Shown here piece after piece: positions 33,215 to 46,700 of a DNA stretch of 64,000 nt. The DNA comes from Branchiostoma floridae (Eukaryota; Chordata; Leptocardii; Amphioxiformes; Branchiostomatidae). The stretch spans positions 13,019,434 to 13,083,433 of the forward strand of contig NC_049987.1 in NCBI RefSeq assembly GCF_000003815.2, read 5' to 3'. Numbering within the stretch: position 1 is the first letter of the stretch; each line of letters opens with the position of its first letter. The notes beneath the pieces were generated by a model. It was not told the origin of the DNA. It was given only the letters and a program-made list of their open reading frames with translations, and ran no database searches. The position numbers and the translations under genes are program-made.

Positions 33215-35238
33215 GTGAACATACTGACAATTTGTCATTGTTGCAGAATCCTGACCAAATCTTGCTGCAATAATATTTTTGATCACTTGTCTGCGCTTTT
33301 GAGCCATGAAGCAGTGTGTACCGTTTTCACTCCAAAATTTGCAAGGACTTTTCTAGTGCTTGTCCTCAAAAGGCTGGTATCTTGCTAATGCCTCTTATTT
33401 CCAGGTTTGCTCATTTCAGGTCTTGGGAAACAAAAGGGGCTCTCATGAGGGTTTAGTCTAGTTTTTGCCACCTCATGTTCACCTTTACATTACAATTTGT
33501 ACAACCGGAATTTGCAGATTTTTAGCAATATTCTTTGAAATTCATTGGTTACAAAGACACTTGGTATATGCCCTGTACTCAATTTTACAGTCTCTGAAGC
33601 TGCTTTTTCTCAACGGCTTTTCTTGATAACTGGGTAGCTACATTGGGGTGCATCATTCATAAACCTCTCTCTCTCTCCACCTTTCTCTCTCACACACACA
33701 CACCTCTTTCTCACACACACACACCACTCACAAGTGCACAAGGAACAACGGACATTGTTTTCTGTCAAAATGAGGTATTTCCTTTAATAATGCTTCTATA
33801 AGATCTGACATGAAACAGAAAAGAAACAGGATAGAACCATTTTAGGTAACATAAGGCCCTGTTGGAGCCGAAAACATATTAAACATGAGAAATCAAGCAG
33901 GTACACCTATATAAAACAGCTCTCTATTTACAACAGAAATATGCATTTGGCTTAACAGCTGTGGCAACAACACTAACCATAAGAAGTAACTGTTGCAAAA
34001 TGCTGTATGAACACTTATACATCTAATAGTTAATGTGACTGGCTGAGGGTGTGTTACATAAGACTTAGGTCTTCATCAGTTACAAGACAAAATGAAAACA
34101 GTGGTGACTGGATTGGCACAGACTTTGCCACTTGACACCTGGCCTTTGACCATACAAGAAAATATATGAATAAAACATAGTACTCTATAGTCTTAGCATA
34201 TGTACATAAGTATGATTTAATTACAAGCACATGGCAGCTTTTACTGGCCACAGACTAAATAAAACCTCAGAAGGCCCATAACTAAAGTTGAACTGTAAGG
34301 GCCAGGGCATGTAACTACATGCAGAAAATGAAATAAGCAAAAAATTAAGGTAACATTGATTTCCACATTTTTGCAGAACATACATTTTGTAGCTGCTGTT
34401 CTACATACGACTGTGTATGTAGAGAAACACTAAGTGTTGTTCTGAACAGAGTCAATTTGACTCAAGAGGCTGTGGTTTTAGATAATAATAGCATAAAGAA
34501 GGCAGAGAATAGTTTGGGATGGGACAGTTTGCCATTTCTTGTGAGACAAGAAGCAATATAACTAAAGCTGACTATACGTAAAACTGTATCTTTTAAAAAA
34601 GTAAAAAAAAAACTAGCTACAACTTTTTACAGTGACAAAATACTGCAGATGAGGAACTGGAAATAAAATTACCTACTGCTAAACAGTCAGCGTAACATAC
34701 AAACTCTATACTTTATAAATTACTTCGGAGAATTTCTTGTTTACTGCACATATGCCAGCCATGCTTGCACTGACAAGGACTTTGTGGAATGCATATTTAC
34801 ATTACAGCGATGCTGTGTTACAGTATTCCTCCACATCAAGTCTGGCACAAATATTTCTACATATACGTATAACATTAATCACTTCTCTGAAATACAGAAG
34901 TGGAACCATCATTATAACATTCAGACATCCGAATCTTTCCAGAATGTACACTGGCTACATGACCAGAGCAGAACAAATATGTGGAATGCTGTTGCTATTT
35001 ACACTTGTCCCCAGCTGTGGACGCCTGCTCATGTATTTACAGATGAATGTAGCACTTGTCCACATGTAGAGCCCTGTGCCCGATTGCAACAGACCTATGG
35101 CACGTAGTACAACAATTGGTTCTCAGGAAATAAGAGGAGTCTGTCTCCTTCAATATCCGATATCGCAATCCTCAAGAAAATAAGATATCAGAAAATGTTC
35201 TAACACTTTTCAAAGTGTCCATCTCATTTTGTCCGTAT
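33215..35238. other. Convergent intergenic region and 3' UTR of the minus-strand gene
   Basis: No coding exon is seen. It separates two tail-to-tail genes. On the minus strand an ATTAAA (33783-33788 on plus as TTTAAT) is a candidate poly(A) signal for the Rho regulator and would give a 3' UTR of about 1.45 kb. A CT/CA simple repeat lies at about 33667-33725. Which part is transcribed is inference. Confidence 0.45.
33667..33725. repeat. CT/CA simple repeat
   Basis: A run of CTCTCT passes into two blocks of CACACA. It lies between the two convergent 3' ends. Confidence 0.85.
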
Positions 35239-37754
35239 TTACACATAAGATTCCTCAGCAAACATCATCTGGTCCAAGTCGGCAAAGTCCAAGTTGCCTC
35301 GTTTTCTCTGGTTCCAGTCTTGTTTCGTCTTCGTGATTTCGCTGACAGTTTCTTTGCTTCGCTTCAGTCCATTAATCGGGTCACTACTGAGGAAGTAGTC
35401 CTTGACGGTATTTTTCACCTCTGGTGACAGCATAGAGGATGGGGGGTCTGACTTGGGATCAGGGAAGGGGAACTGGAACTTGGTCCCGGAGGCACTCGTT
35501 GCCTCAGCTTGTGTATGATCGTTTTTCAGACTCTCCTGGCTGTTCTGTCTCTTAGACTGACCCCTCTGTATGGACAGAAAGTTGGCAGATGTCATGGCTT
35601 GAACAATGTCATAGGAACTGATACCTCCCGGACTCTCTGGAACTGTTTTCGATGATGAAGAAAGCAGTTTGCTTGGGCAGCTGCTTCTGACAACTTCTGT
35701 GACAGTGTCTTTACTCTGCTGGGTCTCAGGAGTAGGAGCTGACCCTCTTCTTTGTCTGTCTAATGAAGTGTCTGTTACAGGAATGTCCATCTCCTTTCTC
35801 ATGGGCTTCATTGGCGAGTTGTGACCATAAAACAGCTGCTGTCTCCGCAGTTGGAAGTGCTGCCTGTGAACGGCTATTGTCCGGTCTAGCTCACTGCTGG
35901 TTCTGCGCAGACTACACACAGGCTTCTGCTCAGGGTTTACTTCAATCTTACTGATAGGCATAGCTTTCCTGGGGACAGAGTCCTGGAACAGCTTGCTGCT
36001 GGTGCTGGCCTTGCCACCAATACCGTACACTGAGGGCCGTGTGTGGTCAACAGAGTCACTGTTACTTCTCGTCAAGTTAACTCCACGTTGTAGCCTCGAC
36101 AGGATGTCAGTGGACTTTGTTCCGTTTGTCGTACTTTCCTCATCTTTGATTTCCTTCTGGACACTGCTCTGTTTCTCCCACACTGGTTCTGGTTGTTGCT
36201 TGCTTTTTGCGGGTTCAGTTGGCTGCTTGGTACTTCTTGCTGGTTCACTTTGGCGTTTGCTTCGCCCTGACTCGCTGGACTGCTTTTCCCACACCGTTTC
36301 GCTTTGTTTCTTCCAGACAGGTTCGTTTGACGTTTCAACAGTCTTGTCCTGTCTCTGCATGCGCATGGTTTTCACCGTCTGTACTGTGAGACCCTGCATG
36401 CCACTAGAGATGGGGTACTGACGGCTGCGGCTCACTGCCTCCTGGTACGAGGGCGGGAGGTTCGGTTTCTTCCTGTCGACAACCTCAAAGACCTGTTCTG
36501 CGGTAACCTTCGGCTCTTTTAAATCCAATGGAATGGGGCTGGTGAAGGTTCTCTGCCGGAGGGAGGACGGCTTATCATCCAGCGTGTCGCTCTCAGAACT
36601 GCTACGTGCGTGAAACACCTGCAGGTTGCTATCACTGGATGTGAGCGATTCCAGGGACATCTCCAAACCTGTTGTGATCAGAGTTCCCGAGCTTTTACTT
36701 CTGAGCAAGGCATGAGGGCCCTTCCTCAGGTTGGTGAGGCTGCTAGCTGGAGTGGGCCTTGCTGCCAGCTTGGGAGATGACTTGGGCGGGGTCTCAGCTT
36801 GTCGTGATGACATCTTTGAGGGCGAAGAAGCAAAGTATGGCCCCTCCTCTGCCTTTGGGACTGGAGGAGTGGCAGTGTGAGGACGAGAGTATGCAACGTG
36901 CACACCATAGTCTGTAGATGGCCTCTTGTTGTGGAGCCCGAGGGCAATGTTCAGCCTCACGGCTTCCGCGGACACCTCCTTCCTTGGCGGCGGTGCAGGA
37001 GGAGCATGGGACTCAGAAACTCTGGGCGACACGGTGACGAGATTACCCAGGGCCCTCTGCAGCGAAGCATCGCTGGATCGGCGAGAGTTGTTCTCTGATC
37101 CAGAAAACACGCTGTCGGATGACGGGGAGATGTCCGAGGAGTTACTGCTCTTTCGGACATCTCTAAACAAGTCCAATGTTGTTGGTCGGTCCACAGTGCC
37201 CGCCACAGTCACCCTTCTGTGAGGAACAGCGTCCTTTTCTGGGGAGTAGATCTCCGTCTCGCTGATCATTTTCTGGCTTTCGATCTGCAGTTGTTTGATT
37301 TGCTTGATGTACTCGGGAATTATCCTCTCGTCAGAGTTCTTCCTCATTCTCAGTAACTTTGCGGGTGGAGGTGGCGGCTCAGACTTTCTCCGGTTCCTTC
37401 TGGGAGGAGGGATTGGAGTGGAGTCGTGTGACAGGGAGGAGTAGCCTGAACTGGAGCCCAGAGACATGTTGTCCAGTACCGAGTCCCTGTGCATGCTCAT
37501 CTGGTGCTGCGAGCTGTCGCTGTTGCACCTCTCATGCAGGTACTTCTGGTCGTACCGCGACTTGTCGGAGCTCCCAGCATGCTCTTCCTCCGGGTGGTAC
37601 AGGTTGGTGTCGCTGAGCGTGAGCCCGGAGTCCCGGCTGAGGCTGGACGGGGAGAACTGGTCGCCGTGCTGCGCCCGCGGGCTGGACTCCATCTCAGAGA
37701 TGTACAGCTCTCGCTCCAGACTGTCCAGGGAGGAGTCGTCCCGTCTCATCACTC
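35239..37754 (-). CDS. ARHGAP20: Rho regulator last exon: long Ser/Pro-rich tail and stop
   Basis: About 838 residues in a single exon, ending FAEESYV and TAA at 35241-35239. It begins VMRRDDSSLDSLERELY and SRDSGLTLSDTNLYHPEEE, which parallels human ARHGAP20 NDSSYDSLENEL and SVLTLSDYDL. Features include proline-rich SH3-type runs (PPPRRNRRKSEPPPPPAK, about 37345-37415), many RRxS/RKxS basic serine sites, and a degenerate EPVW(E/K)KQS repeat (about 36155-36330). It looks disordered and regulatory. A large 3' exon for the tail is also usual in vertebrate ARHGAP20. Confidence 0.93.
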
Positions 37755-40700
37755 CTGTAGACAAACAGACACTTCGGGTCAGGACTTGTGTATCAATATT
37801 CTTAAATAATGGTCACTTTAAAATTGGGAAGGTTATACCTTGCTGCACTGCTTGTTATGAAATATCTATTTCTATAATAAAATGTATAGTTGTTTCACTA
37901 AAAAATGTTTGGGGTGACAAAATATATTGTCTGTGTGCCAGCTAATGCCACAAAAACTAGTCTAATCACTCCACTGAGGACAAGGTCGATTGTTACAAAA
38001 ATACCTCATAAATAGTTTATTTTTAGCCTGGCCAGAACTCAAGCCTTATCTCGTAATTAGTAATACCCTGCATTCCTTACATACTCTGCTTCACACAATG
38101 GTGATTTATCGGGACTATTTCTTACATTCCATAAAAACAACTTTTCAAAACAGCTTTCAAAAAGTTGTCATAATTTACAGCATATACAATTTAACTAACG
38201 ATAAGTGAGGGCCTGTCAAATGTTCACAAGAAACAGTTCCTGACCTGTGCAGTCCTGCATGCTGTTGACGGAGTCTGAATCTCCGCTGGAATCCTGGCGC
38301 AGTTTGTGATCAGGGTCTTGTGGTGCCTCTCCCATTATGGTCGTGATGTCTGCACCGAAGATGTCCTTACAGTGCTCGATCAGCAGCTGGACCACTTCTG
38401 GCACCTACACAAGGCAGAATAGCACGCTATCGTTAACATTTCTCAAAACTAATTAGAAAGACATAGAAAAACAAGGTTATGCCAGAAGTCAAGATACCAA
38501 AATAGAAACGGTAGCCAAAACACAAGAGTAAGCGAAATCTGTAGCAGGCTATGCCTTTGACCTATACAACTGTTTTAACATGTCTTCATTCCACAAAACA
38601 TTTTGTGAACACTCTGACAAAACCAATTGGCACAAGCTTTGATAGTACCCTATCCTAACAGACTTGAGCTCCACTGTACCCACCTGTTTGGTGGCAGCAG
38701 CCTGGATGTCTCCGCAGGCCTCCAGCGGGGGGTTCAGCATGCTGGGGGCGATGCAGATGGCCAGGTTGTAGGCAGTCATGTTGTTCTCGTCGCTCTTCAG
38801 GCTAATGTGGTGCAGGATGCACACAAAGAACCTCAGCAGCATCAGGTTACCAGTGGGCAGCTGCTCCAGTATTCTGGAAACCAAACACAGGTCCCGTTAT
38901 TGTGGTGCTCTTCTACCTTTTTTATAAACCAAACAACCCTAACCTCTCATTGATGAATAAGTGAAGCTTTCGATAGTTTCTTCAAATAATTTGTGAAGAG
39001 GTGACAAGTGAATCAAGAAGGAGAAACATACAACATTTACACTTCTCACCTTCTGACAATAGACACCTTGGCTGAGACGTTCTGCTCTGTATTGCAGGCG
39101 ACCCAGTCCTGGTACAGGTCACAGTGCAGGATACTGTGGGGCAGGTTACGTAGGTAGTCCTGAAAACACACGGAGAGAACACACATCAGCAAGTGCTGAA
39201 CAAAACTTCCCAATTTATGTCTGAACCTCAAAGTTTCTGACTAAGGATGCTAGTGTATTTCTGTCCACCTTCCCATCCATTATCAATGATCATACCATTA
39301 TATTGAGGCCTTCTACCACTACAGAAACAAATGTAACATACCTTAAACACAGCTGCTACAGCATGGATGGGGCACTCGCTCAGGTTGTACTCAGCCTCCT
39401 TGTCCAGTTTCTCCTTCAGCTCCCGGCAGCAGCGAGCGTTGGCGGACTTGCGGAAGATTCCGGTGACGTACGGCCCGTTCTGGAACAGGCAGGTCAGCAG
39501 GTCCATGATGGGTTTGGGGAGCTGGCCGTCCACACAGACTTTCTCCAGAGGGTGGCCAAACAACCTGGGAAAAACAGAACAAAACTTAGATTAGCTCACT
39601 TTCAAGTTAAGCTTGTCTACAAAAAGAGATATTTCAAGTATAGAAAATGCATTTAGTCTTGAATTTCTTATACTTACTTTCCCCTGGCCTCTGCAGTAGT
39701 GGGCGAGTCTGGCATATCGGACTTGCTGGAGGTGCGCTTGAAGGGCCAGTTGATGATAGGTGACTTCTTGAACCTCTTCAGCTTCTTACTTGGGATGTCT
39801 TCTGCAAAGGAAAAGATAGAGAGAAACTTAGTCCACGTAGTTTCACCTGGTTTATTCAAAGGCTATTGATTGGCATGATACACTGGGAAAGGTATTGTGG
39901 CTACTTTTATAACAGACTATCAGGACGATTATCATCAGGATTTGGATCCTTGATAAAAAGCAAAGTTAATACTGGCTTACCCATGACAATTTTGGTCTTC
40001 CTGCTGTCCCTCAGTACAAACTGCACCTGAGTCTCGGGGGACAGGTGGTCCATGCTGGGCATGATCTCCTGATCCAGCAGCACCAGGTGATCGTCCCCAG
40101 CTGTCACAGCTGCGTCGCGCAGGTGAGACATCTTGATGGCGAAGGGGATCTCGTGTCCGATCAGCGGGTAGGGCGCCTCGTCTTTCCCAGACTTCACCCA
40201 TAGTCTGTAGTTACTGGCATCATCCTGGAATCCAATCAGTGCATTGATTTAATTGATGACTCCCAATGTGACTGATTTTTAATGTCAATTGTCTCTAATA
40301 ATATTGTCTCACCTACATAGATACTAGCTTAGAATAGCAGGATTCAGTAAATGACTGATTTTTTATTTCATCTACATAATTGTTTTCCATATTTTGAATG
40401 GCAGGGACAACTTACAGTAATCCCAAACTGCTGAAGCGACATCTTCACCACATTGCTGGCGGAGTCTGTGTTGCTGACGGAAAAGGACTTGGACTGTAGA
40501 GAAATGGCAGAAAAATAGAATGTTAAATCAACACGAACATACACAACTTCTGCTGCTAATGCCATTATACAATTTTCCATCAAACACTTTTTAGCATTTA
40601 TACAATCTACTGAGTATTAAAGACAGCTAACGATGTTGCTTCGAAGCCTGACTCAGCCTATCTATCATAAAATGTGACAATGAACAGTCAACTTACATAT

Positions 40701-43700
40701 GCTGGGCATTCGATGTCCCTGTTCTCAACCTTCAGAGTCACGGACTTGGGTTCCTCCTTTGACTTCCCCTCTGCTATCAACCTGAAAAAGGTGAACAATG
40801 AATTGAGTATACAAATTGTTGTAACTGATAACAGATGCGACATAACATGTCTGTGGAATCGTTCAACCCACCTCCTCTTGTAAGATCTGACTTTTTGGCG
40901 TACTGACATCTTACTGTACATGGACAAGCACTACAAAAATTCTACAGCATAAAACTATGCCTGATGCACTGTTTTCAAATGTGTGCAGTGGCCAACTGAA
41001 CGGGACAAATATTGTAAAATGCTAATCAAAATGTTATTGCTTATTCATATGGCATTCCTTTGGTTCATATGGTCACGATAACAACATTCTTTAGACACAG
41101 ACTAACAGCTCTAGTTTTAGGGACACTTTTCTGCACTTCTGGTTTTTTGGGGGCATGCTTAACTTTTAGTCCTCAAAATAAGGCAAGGTTGTAAGAAATT
41201 TTTTGCATCACTGACATCACAGACTGTTATCTGTCCTTATATCTACAGGGTGTCATTCTTTTTGTCTCAGCGGTATCAACCATCGTCCTTCAACTGTCGC
41301 TTTGATAAAAAATGAATGTCTTCCGGTAACTGACGTCAAACCATGTTTATCTACTTCAAGGAATTGTACTCACTTCGTCAAGGCATCCCACCAGAGTTCC
41401 TTCAGTTCAGGGGTGCTGAATGTTGCCACAGTGTTCGTTGTTGGCCATCCGATCACAAAAGACTTGTCTAACGTTTTGGTCGTTTCACAGACCTCGTCGA
41501 GGCATGTGGCGAGCCACATCTCACTGAGACGTACTCTGTGCTTCAGTTTAAATGTGTTTGCAGACCTGAAACAAATATCATGTTGTTACTTTAAATATTC
41601 AGTTTCATGTCTTTTTGGATATCCAATTTCAAACTTTAAATCCTTTTTCTTGAACGTATTTTTACATACAAAATGCAAACAATAAATGATTACCCTAGTG
41701 AGGACACTGGGAATTTCCGGATAGAATCAATAAATCATGATGTAAACATCATTCTCCAAATTCCATGAATACTTCCCTGAAAATGTACTAACATTCATAC
41801 AACTTAACTGTTCCTCACAAACACAGAAACCCAAAAGGCAGTTTTATCATTTTGCAATTTTTTTTGGAATATTCAATTATTATTTTGTCATTCATAGTCC
41901 ACTTGTACATTACATAGTAGTAACAGGTAAATAGAACACTTCTATGGGGTGCAATTCTGTTACAATCTGCTAGGTGCTCTCTTTACTTACAGCTGGATAC
42001 AGAACATGGCACTTACTTTGGCTTTGCCACCAGCACGATGTCACTGAAGAGGAAGAGATATCTGTCCTGTGTCTGCAGCGCCTGTGTGAGCTGGACAGGT
42101 CCCTCCATGATGTACTGCCTGTTGATGGCATTGTTGTTGGTTCCCAGTCTCTGTCTGGACACGGGGCTGGTTTCCACAGGAGAGACCCTGCCACTGCTGG
42201 GTAAGCTAGAGGGGCTAAAGGATACAAATACATGTCAACTCAGTGCCACTCTTGTAAATGTAAAGATTCAACACTTTTAAGTTCACAGCTGATTCTTATC
42301 TTCAGGCTGTCTATCAATGCTGCAAGTTTTAGTTAAGTTTAAACACAACACCAAGTCGTATACAACAGACCGATTGTACCTACCTAAGAAGTGATCCTGA
42401 GGAGGATATTTTGCGGCCCCCTCCTGTAAGGTGCCCCTGGATAACGTGGGCCGGAGCTGACTTACGCCGCATCAGGCGAGATCTGGGCTTCTGTACAAAC
42501 AACAACAACAACAAAAAACACGTTAGAAAACATGGCTTTAAAGAATCATGTATAGAATCTAGCAGACCAAAAATTGTTCCAAAACTTTCTCACTTGAGCC
42601 AGGTTCAAAAAGAATGAAAATATGGAAGTAAATAATGTATTTTAGATATTTACAATTCAACAAATGAACACAGATGCACCTGCCAAGAACAAAGGCTTTC
42701 TCGGTAATGCTCTCACGATGTGACATGGTTAAAAACATTTGCATTTGTGAAAAATAACGAAACAACTGTATACAAAAGAAACAAGCTCAATCATAACAAG
42801 GAAAAAACAACATTTTTGTGTCTAATGAAGAGGCAAAAATGCAGCAGGTGAGGGCAGTGACATCCTCCACCCGCGTGTGTACAAAACACGGTGGCACGGG
42901 TCGTACCACTGTTTGCGTGAGAAGGGACAAAAGAATTGGGGAAAACAATACACCAATAAACAGTGCACATGTGTAAAGTGGACCATTTAACTTCACCACC
43001 TGCACCTTTGAACTGTTTTTCACCACAGCTACGACATGTATTGTACCGTAGGACAAGGTACCTACTTACAGCACCAACAAACAGCAGTTTGAACACAGGC
43101 TTCACACCTGCAGCCATGTCCATGAATAGGCATACTAACCGTGTGCTGAAAGCCCATTTTGCTTCCCTTCAGGCTATGCTCTAGCAGAGGCTCCCTCCAA
43201 CACCAAACATGTTCTACTCACAAATATTTTCACGTATCTGTTCGCTGACAGCATAACTCAATACAAGTGTTCCTGAGCTTTCACCATAGAACAAACGGCC
43301 CAAATGAAACAGTTGCAAGAATCCAACAAGGAAGGAACTGTTCCGAGAAGGTTAGCAGAAGTGTTGTCTACAGCACATCCACGCATATTTGAAAATTTTA
43401 TCTGGTCTCTCATGGAATACCACAAACTTCCCCTGCATGCAGAGGAACTACAGAGACAGGGAGTCTGCCGGCCTGGAGCTGTGTCCTCGCCTGACCACAG
43501 GCTCCAGTCTGTCGGGAGACTCATCAGCAGGAATTTGTAACAATGTTACAGGCTTAACCACGGAGGTGACTGACCTCAAGTTAATATTCACCGGAAGGTG
43601 ACCAAAACTGCCTATGTTGAACACATATAGAGCAATCTGAAGGCGAAAGATAAATACCATGCCCGTAGCCAGGGGGGGTTCGGGGGGTTCGGAAGAACCC

Positions 43701-46700
43701 CCCCACTCGCTCAAAAGGTCCGCTTTTTCAGGATCGAAGGTCCACTTTTTCATGTCCAAGATTTTTTTTTCAAAGGCATGACTGATTTGCATTTTTCCTT
43801 GATAGACATTTCAGCCAATCGTAGTAAGTCTATCAGCAAATTGTGCCCCAGAAAGTGCAGGAAATGGCTTTTCAGAGGGTCCAGATTTCAAAATTTCCCC
43901 GGACCTCCATTGCGACGCCTCGCGCCTTTAGTGTCGGACATGGTGAAAATATGTCGAGGGAGTTGGCCTCAAAGCCTTGTCCTTTAATAGAAATTCCATT
44001 AAACTTCGCAAGCGATTTTTGACGGTCAAAATGCAGGAAATGGCGTTTCAGAGGGTGAAAATTTCATTTTTTTCCGGGGGAGCATGCCCCCGGACCCCCC
44101 TAGGTACCTCACGCCTTCGGCGTGAGTCTCGCGCCTTCGGCGCTCGATGGTCCCACATTTACTAAAAAGAACCCCCCCAACCGAAATCCTGGCTACGGGC
44201 ATGAATACTGTCCATTTCTAAGCACACTGCACATGGGTAGCAGGGCACTGCCATATCTTCCGTAGTCCAACTTCCTACCTTAGTGATTGTAGGACCGTCC
44301 CACTTAAACTTGCACATCGTGCTGCTCTTTGCTGCTCCTTGCCTGTATGCCTGTTACAGTATCTCCTCTCACACTGCGAATGAGGTGGACCTCGGACTTC
44401 CCTACCTATAGGCACATGCTCTTATCTCTGGAACCCTCTGATTTGCCAACCTCTCTGTCTCCTAGCGGATGCAAAACTGACAGGTAAGGACGCAGCTAAA
44501 TTCTGTAGTGACAGCCTGAAGCAACAGACCTGTTCTATCCCATGTGATCTGGCACGTAGTCCATAGAGGACAATAGTTCATATCTAGCAAAACAAACCGA
44601 TTATACAAATACTTACCCATGCAATGTAATCATCTGGTCATAACCTTTAGTTAGTGAACGCACGCTCACGTGTAATACTAATGTTTAAGGCCTAATTGAC
44701 ATGTCTAACTATTATTATTGCTCCTCAACATATTTTCCAAGGTAACACAACATTCTAGATATAGAGCTAGCAAGACGCCAAGCTAAGTAATTGTTATAGG
44801 GGTGTTTAGAGCTAAAAATTTTCCCTTATTTTCCCTGCTTATATTTTGTATTCGAATGAGTCTATCTGCAAGTGATCAAGTTGCAGACCACTTAATTAAG
44901 ACTGATGTTCAGACATACATTCAACTGAGATGAATCAAACATCCATCTCACCTTAACCCCCCTGATATCCCCAGACATTGATGCATACCAGTAATACCTA
45001 TCTATACTTCCTGTCAATCGTTCCTTTGGAACCTAAAAAACTTTCAAATGTTCAGCGTCAAGTTGTCGCCTTAGAGTGTTTCAAGTTAAAATGTTTACGG
45101 TGGGAGTGAACTGATTAGGACAGGTCCCCCCACTGAGATAACAAGATTCTCCTCCCAAGCAGACACAAATTAGGAGAGACACACTGGCCAAAGGTCAAGT
45201 CAAAGGTTCTCTCAGGTGACAATAGCTTGTGACACCTTAGACCTGGTTTTCCTTAAGTACGCCACAGTAGCCTTAACATCAGCCATTGGCAATTACAAAA
45301 TTGTCTTACAAATACAATAGGAAAATCCTTAAAACGCAGCTTTAACTACACAACATCTCATTTACACTTTTGTTATGTAATATCCAAGCTGTCCGACAAG
45401 GTATATATATATATATATATATACATGTACATGTATAGCCTTTGAAATAACAAACATTCTGAATGATCTAAGTTTTACTACAGGAACGTTGGATTCCAAA
45501 CTGATGGACATGTACTTGTAGCTTGGGATGCCCTGCGCTCTCTGTTGTTACATTGCGTTTTACATGTCCACTACGTCTCTGTTTCCTTGCCAAACACACC
45601 TGATTCTGGGCACAAGAATGACCCTCTTTACTTATTGATCAAGGAGTGGAAGACTACAGAATTCTCTTTGAGCCCGGCTTTTAACTACATAAAGAGTGGA
45701 TCAACCTGCTGATGTACGCAAAAAACCTCAATTACACACACAAACCTGTCATTACAAACTGCACAACAGACCCTTTTCCAAGTTACCAAGGTATACAGGA
45801 ATGTCTTAATACATGCTCGTACAAAATGCTGAGTTGTACAAGGACGGCTTTCTTCACAACATGGATTAGTAGGCGGTGTGTTGGCTGCAGGTGGGCAAGT
45901 AAAAGACTGGCTCTTTCACTTTGTGAAGTTTGTTTGGTGAGATGCCTTCTATGACGCTGAAAATGGGGTTTTAGGAATACTCTGAATGAAACATGAACAC
46001 TGGATTTGACCATGAAAAGTGCTCACCAACAAACCACTAATTGGAGACCTTGTATGAAAGTTCGGAAGTGGTGTGTTTCATATCCAGGAAGGGAGGGGTA
46101 ATGGGATCCAATTATGAAGATTCCATGCAGTGAGTGTTCTTTTCTCTCAACATGCTTGTTTGCTATATTACTTTCTAAATTGAAGCCGCTTCAAGAAGCA
46201 AAGATGAACTTTGGCATATCATGACATTTCACCTTGGGCTAACTAGTGGGGAGGCCATGGTTTGTCATTTCAGAACAAAGTGCAACCTGAATCATGATAT
46301 GACTTACACTTGATTTTCACTAATACCTGGTAGATAGTTTGGAAATAGCACTGATAGAGAATACCATGTCCTAAATTGCTCAATTTCTTGTATGCAAAGA
46401 ATGTCAATCGCATACACTACTTTAATACATCAAAGAAGAAAAATAACAGAGGCATACCTCTAGCTTTTCTAGTCACAATCTGAACACCTGTATGTCTATG
46501 CTTCCTGAGCCATTTGTATGCTAAGAATGTGTGTTCTCTTCTCCAAACGTTCCTGTCAACAAATGTAAAGGTACTAAGGGTAGTGGCAACACCATCCTGA
46601 ATATGATAATGAGAATATTTCTTGAAGGCATCTGAGGATAAATCACCCCGAGCAGCCAATAAACTGCAGTGCTACATGGCAGAGGTCAAGATTTTTCATT

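Noticed and set aside
35993-37945. Several plus-strand frames of 70-159 residues
   Set aside because: They lie opposite the large last exon of the Rho regulator and reflect its codon composition.
42963-43184. Plus-strand 73-residue frame
   Set aside because: It overlaps the minus-strand candidate first exon and shows no motif or splice sites.
43261-43600. Overlapping short frames on both strands near 43.3-43.6 kb
   Set aside because: They have no exon borders or homology and lie beside a transposon; likely chance.
46417-46659. 80-residue minus-strand frame
   Set aside because: It starts at TTG rather than ATG and has no splice borders or recognisable motif.
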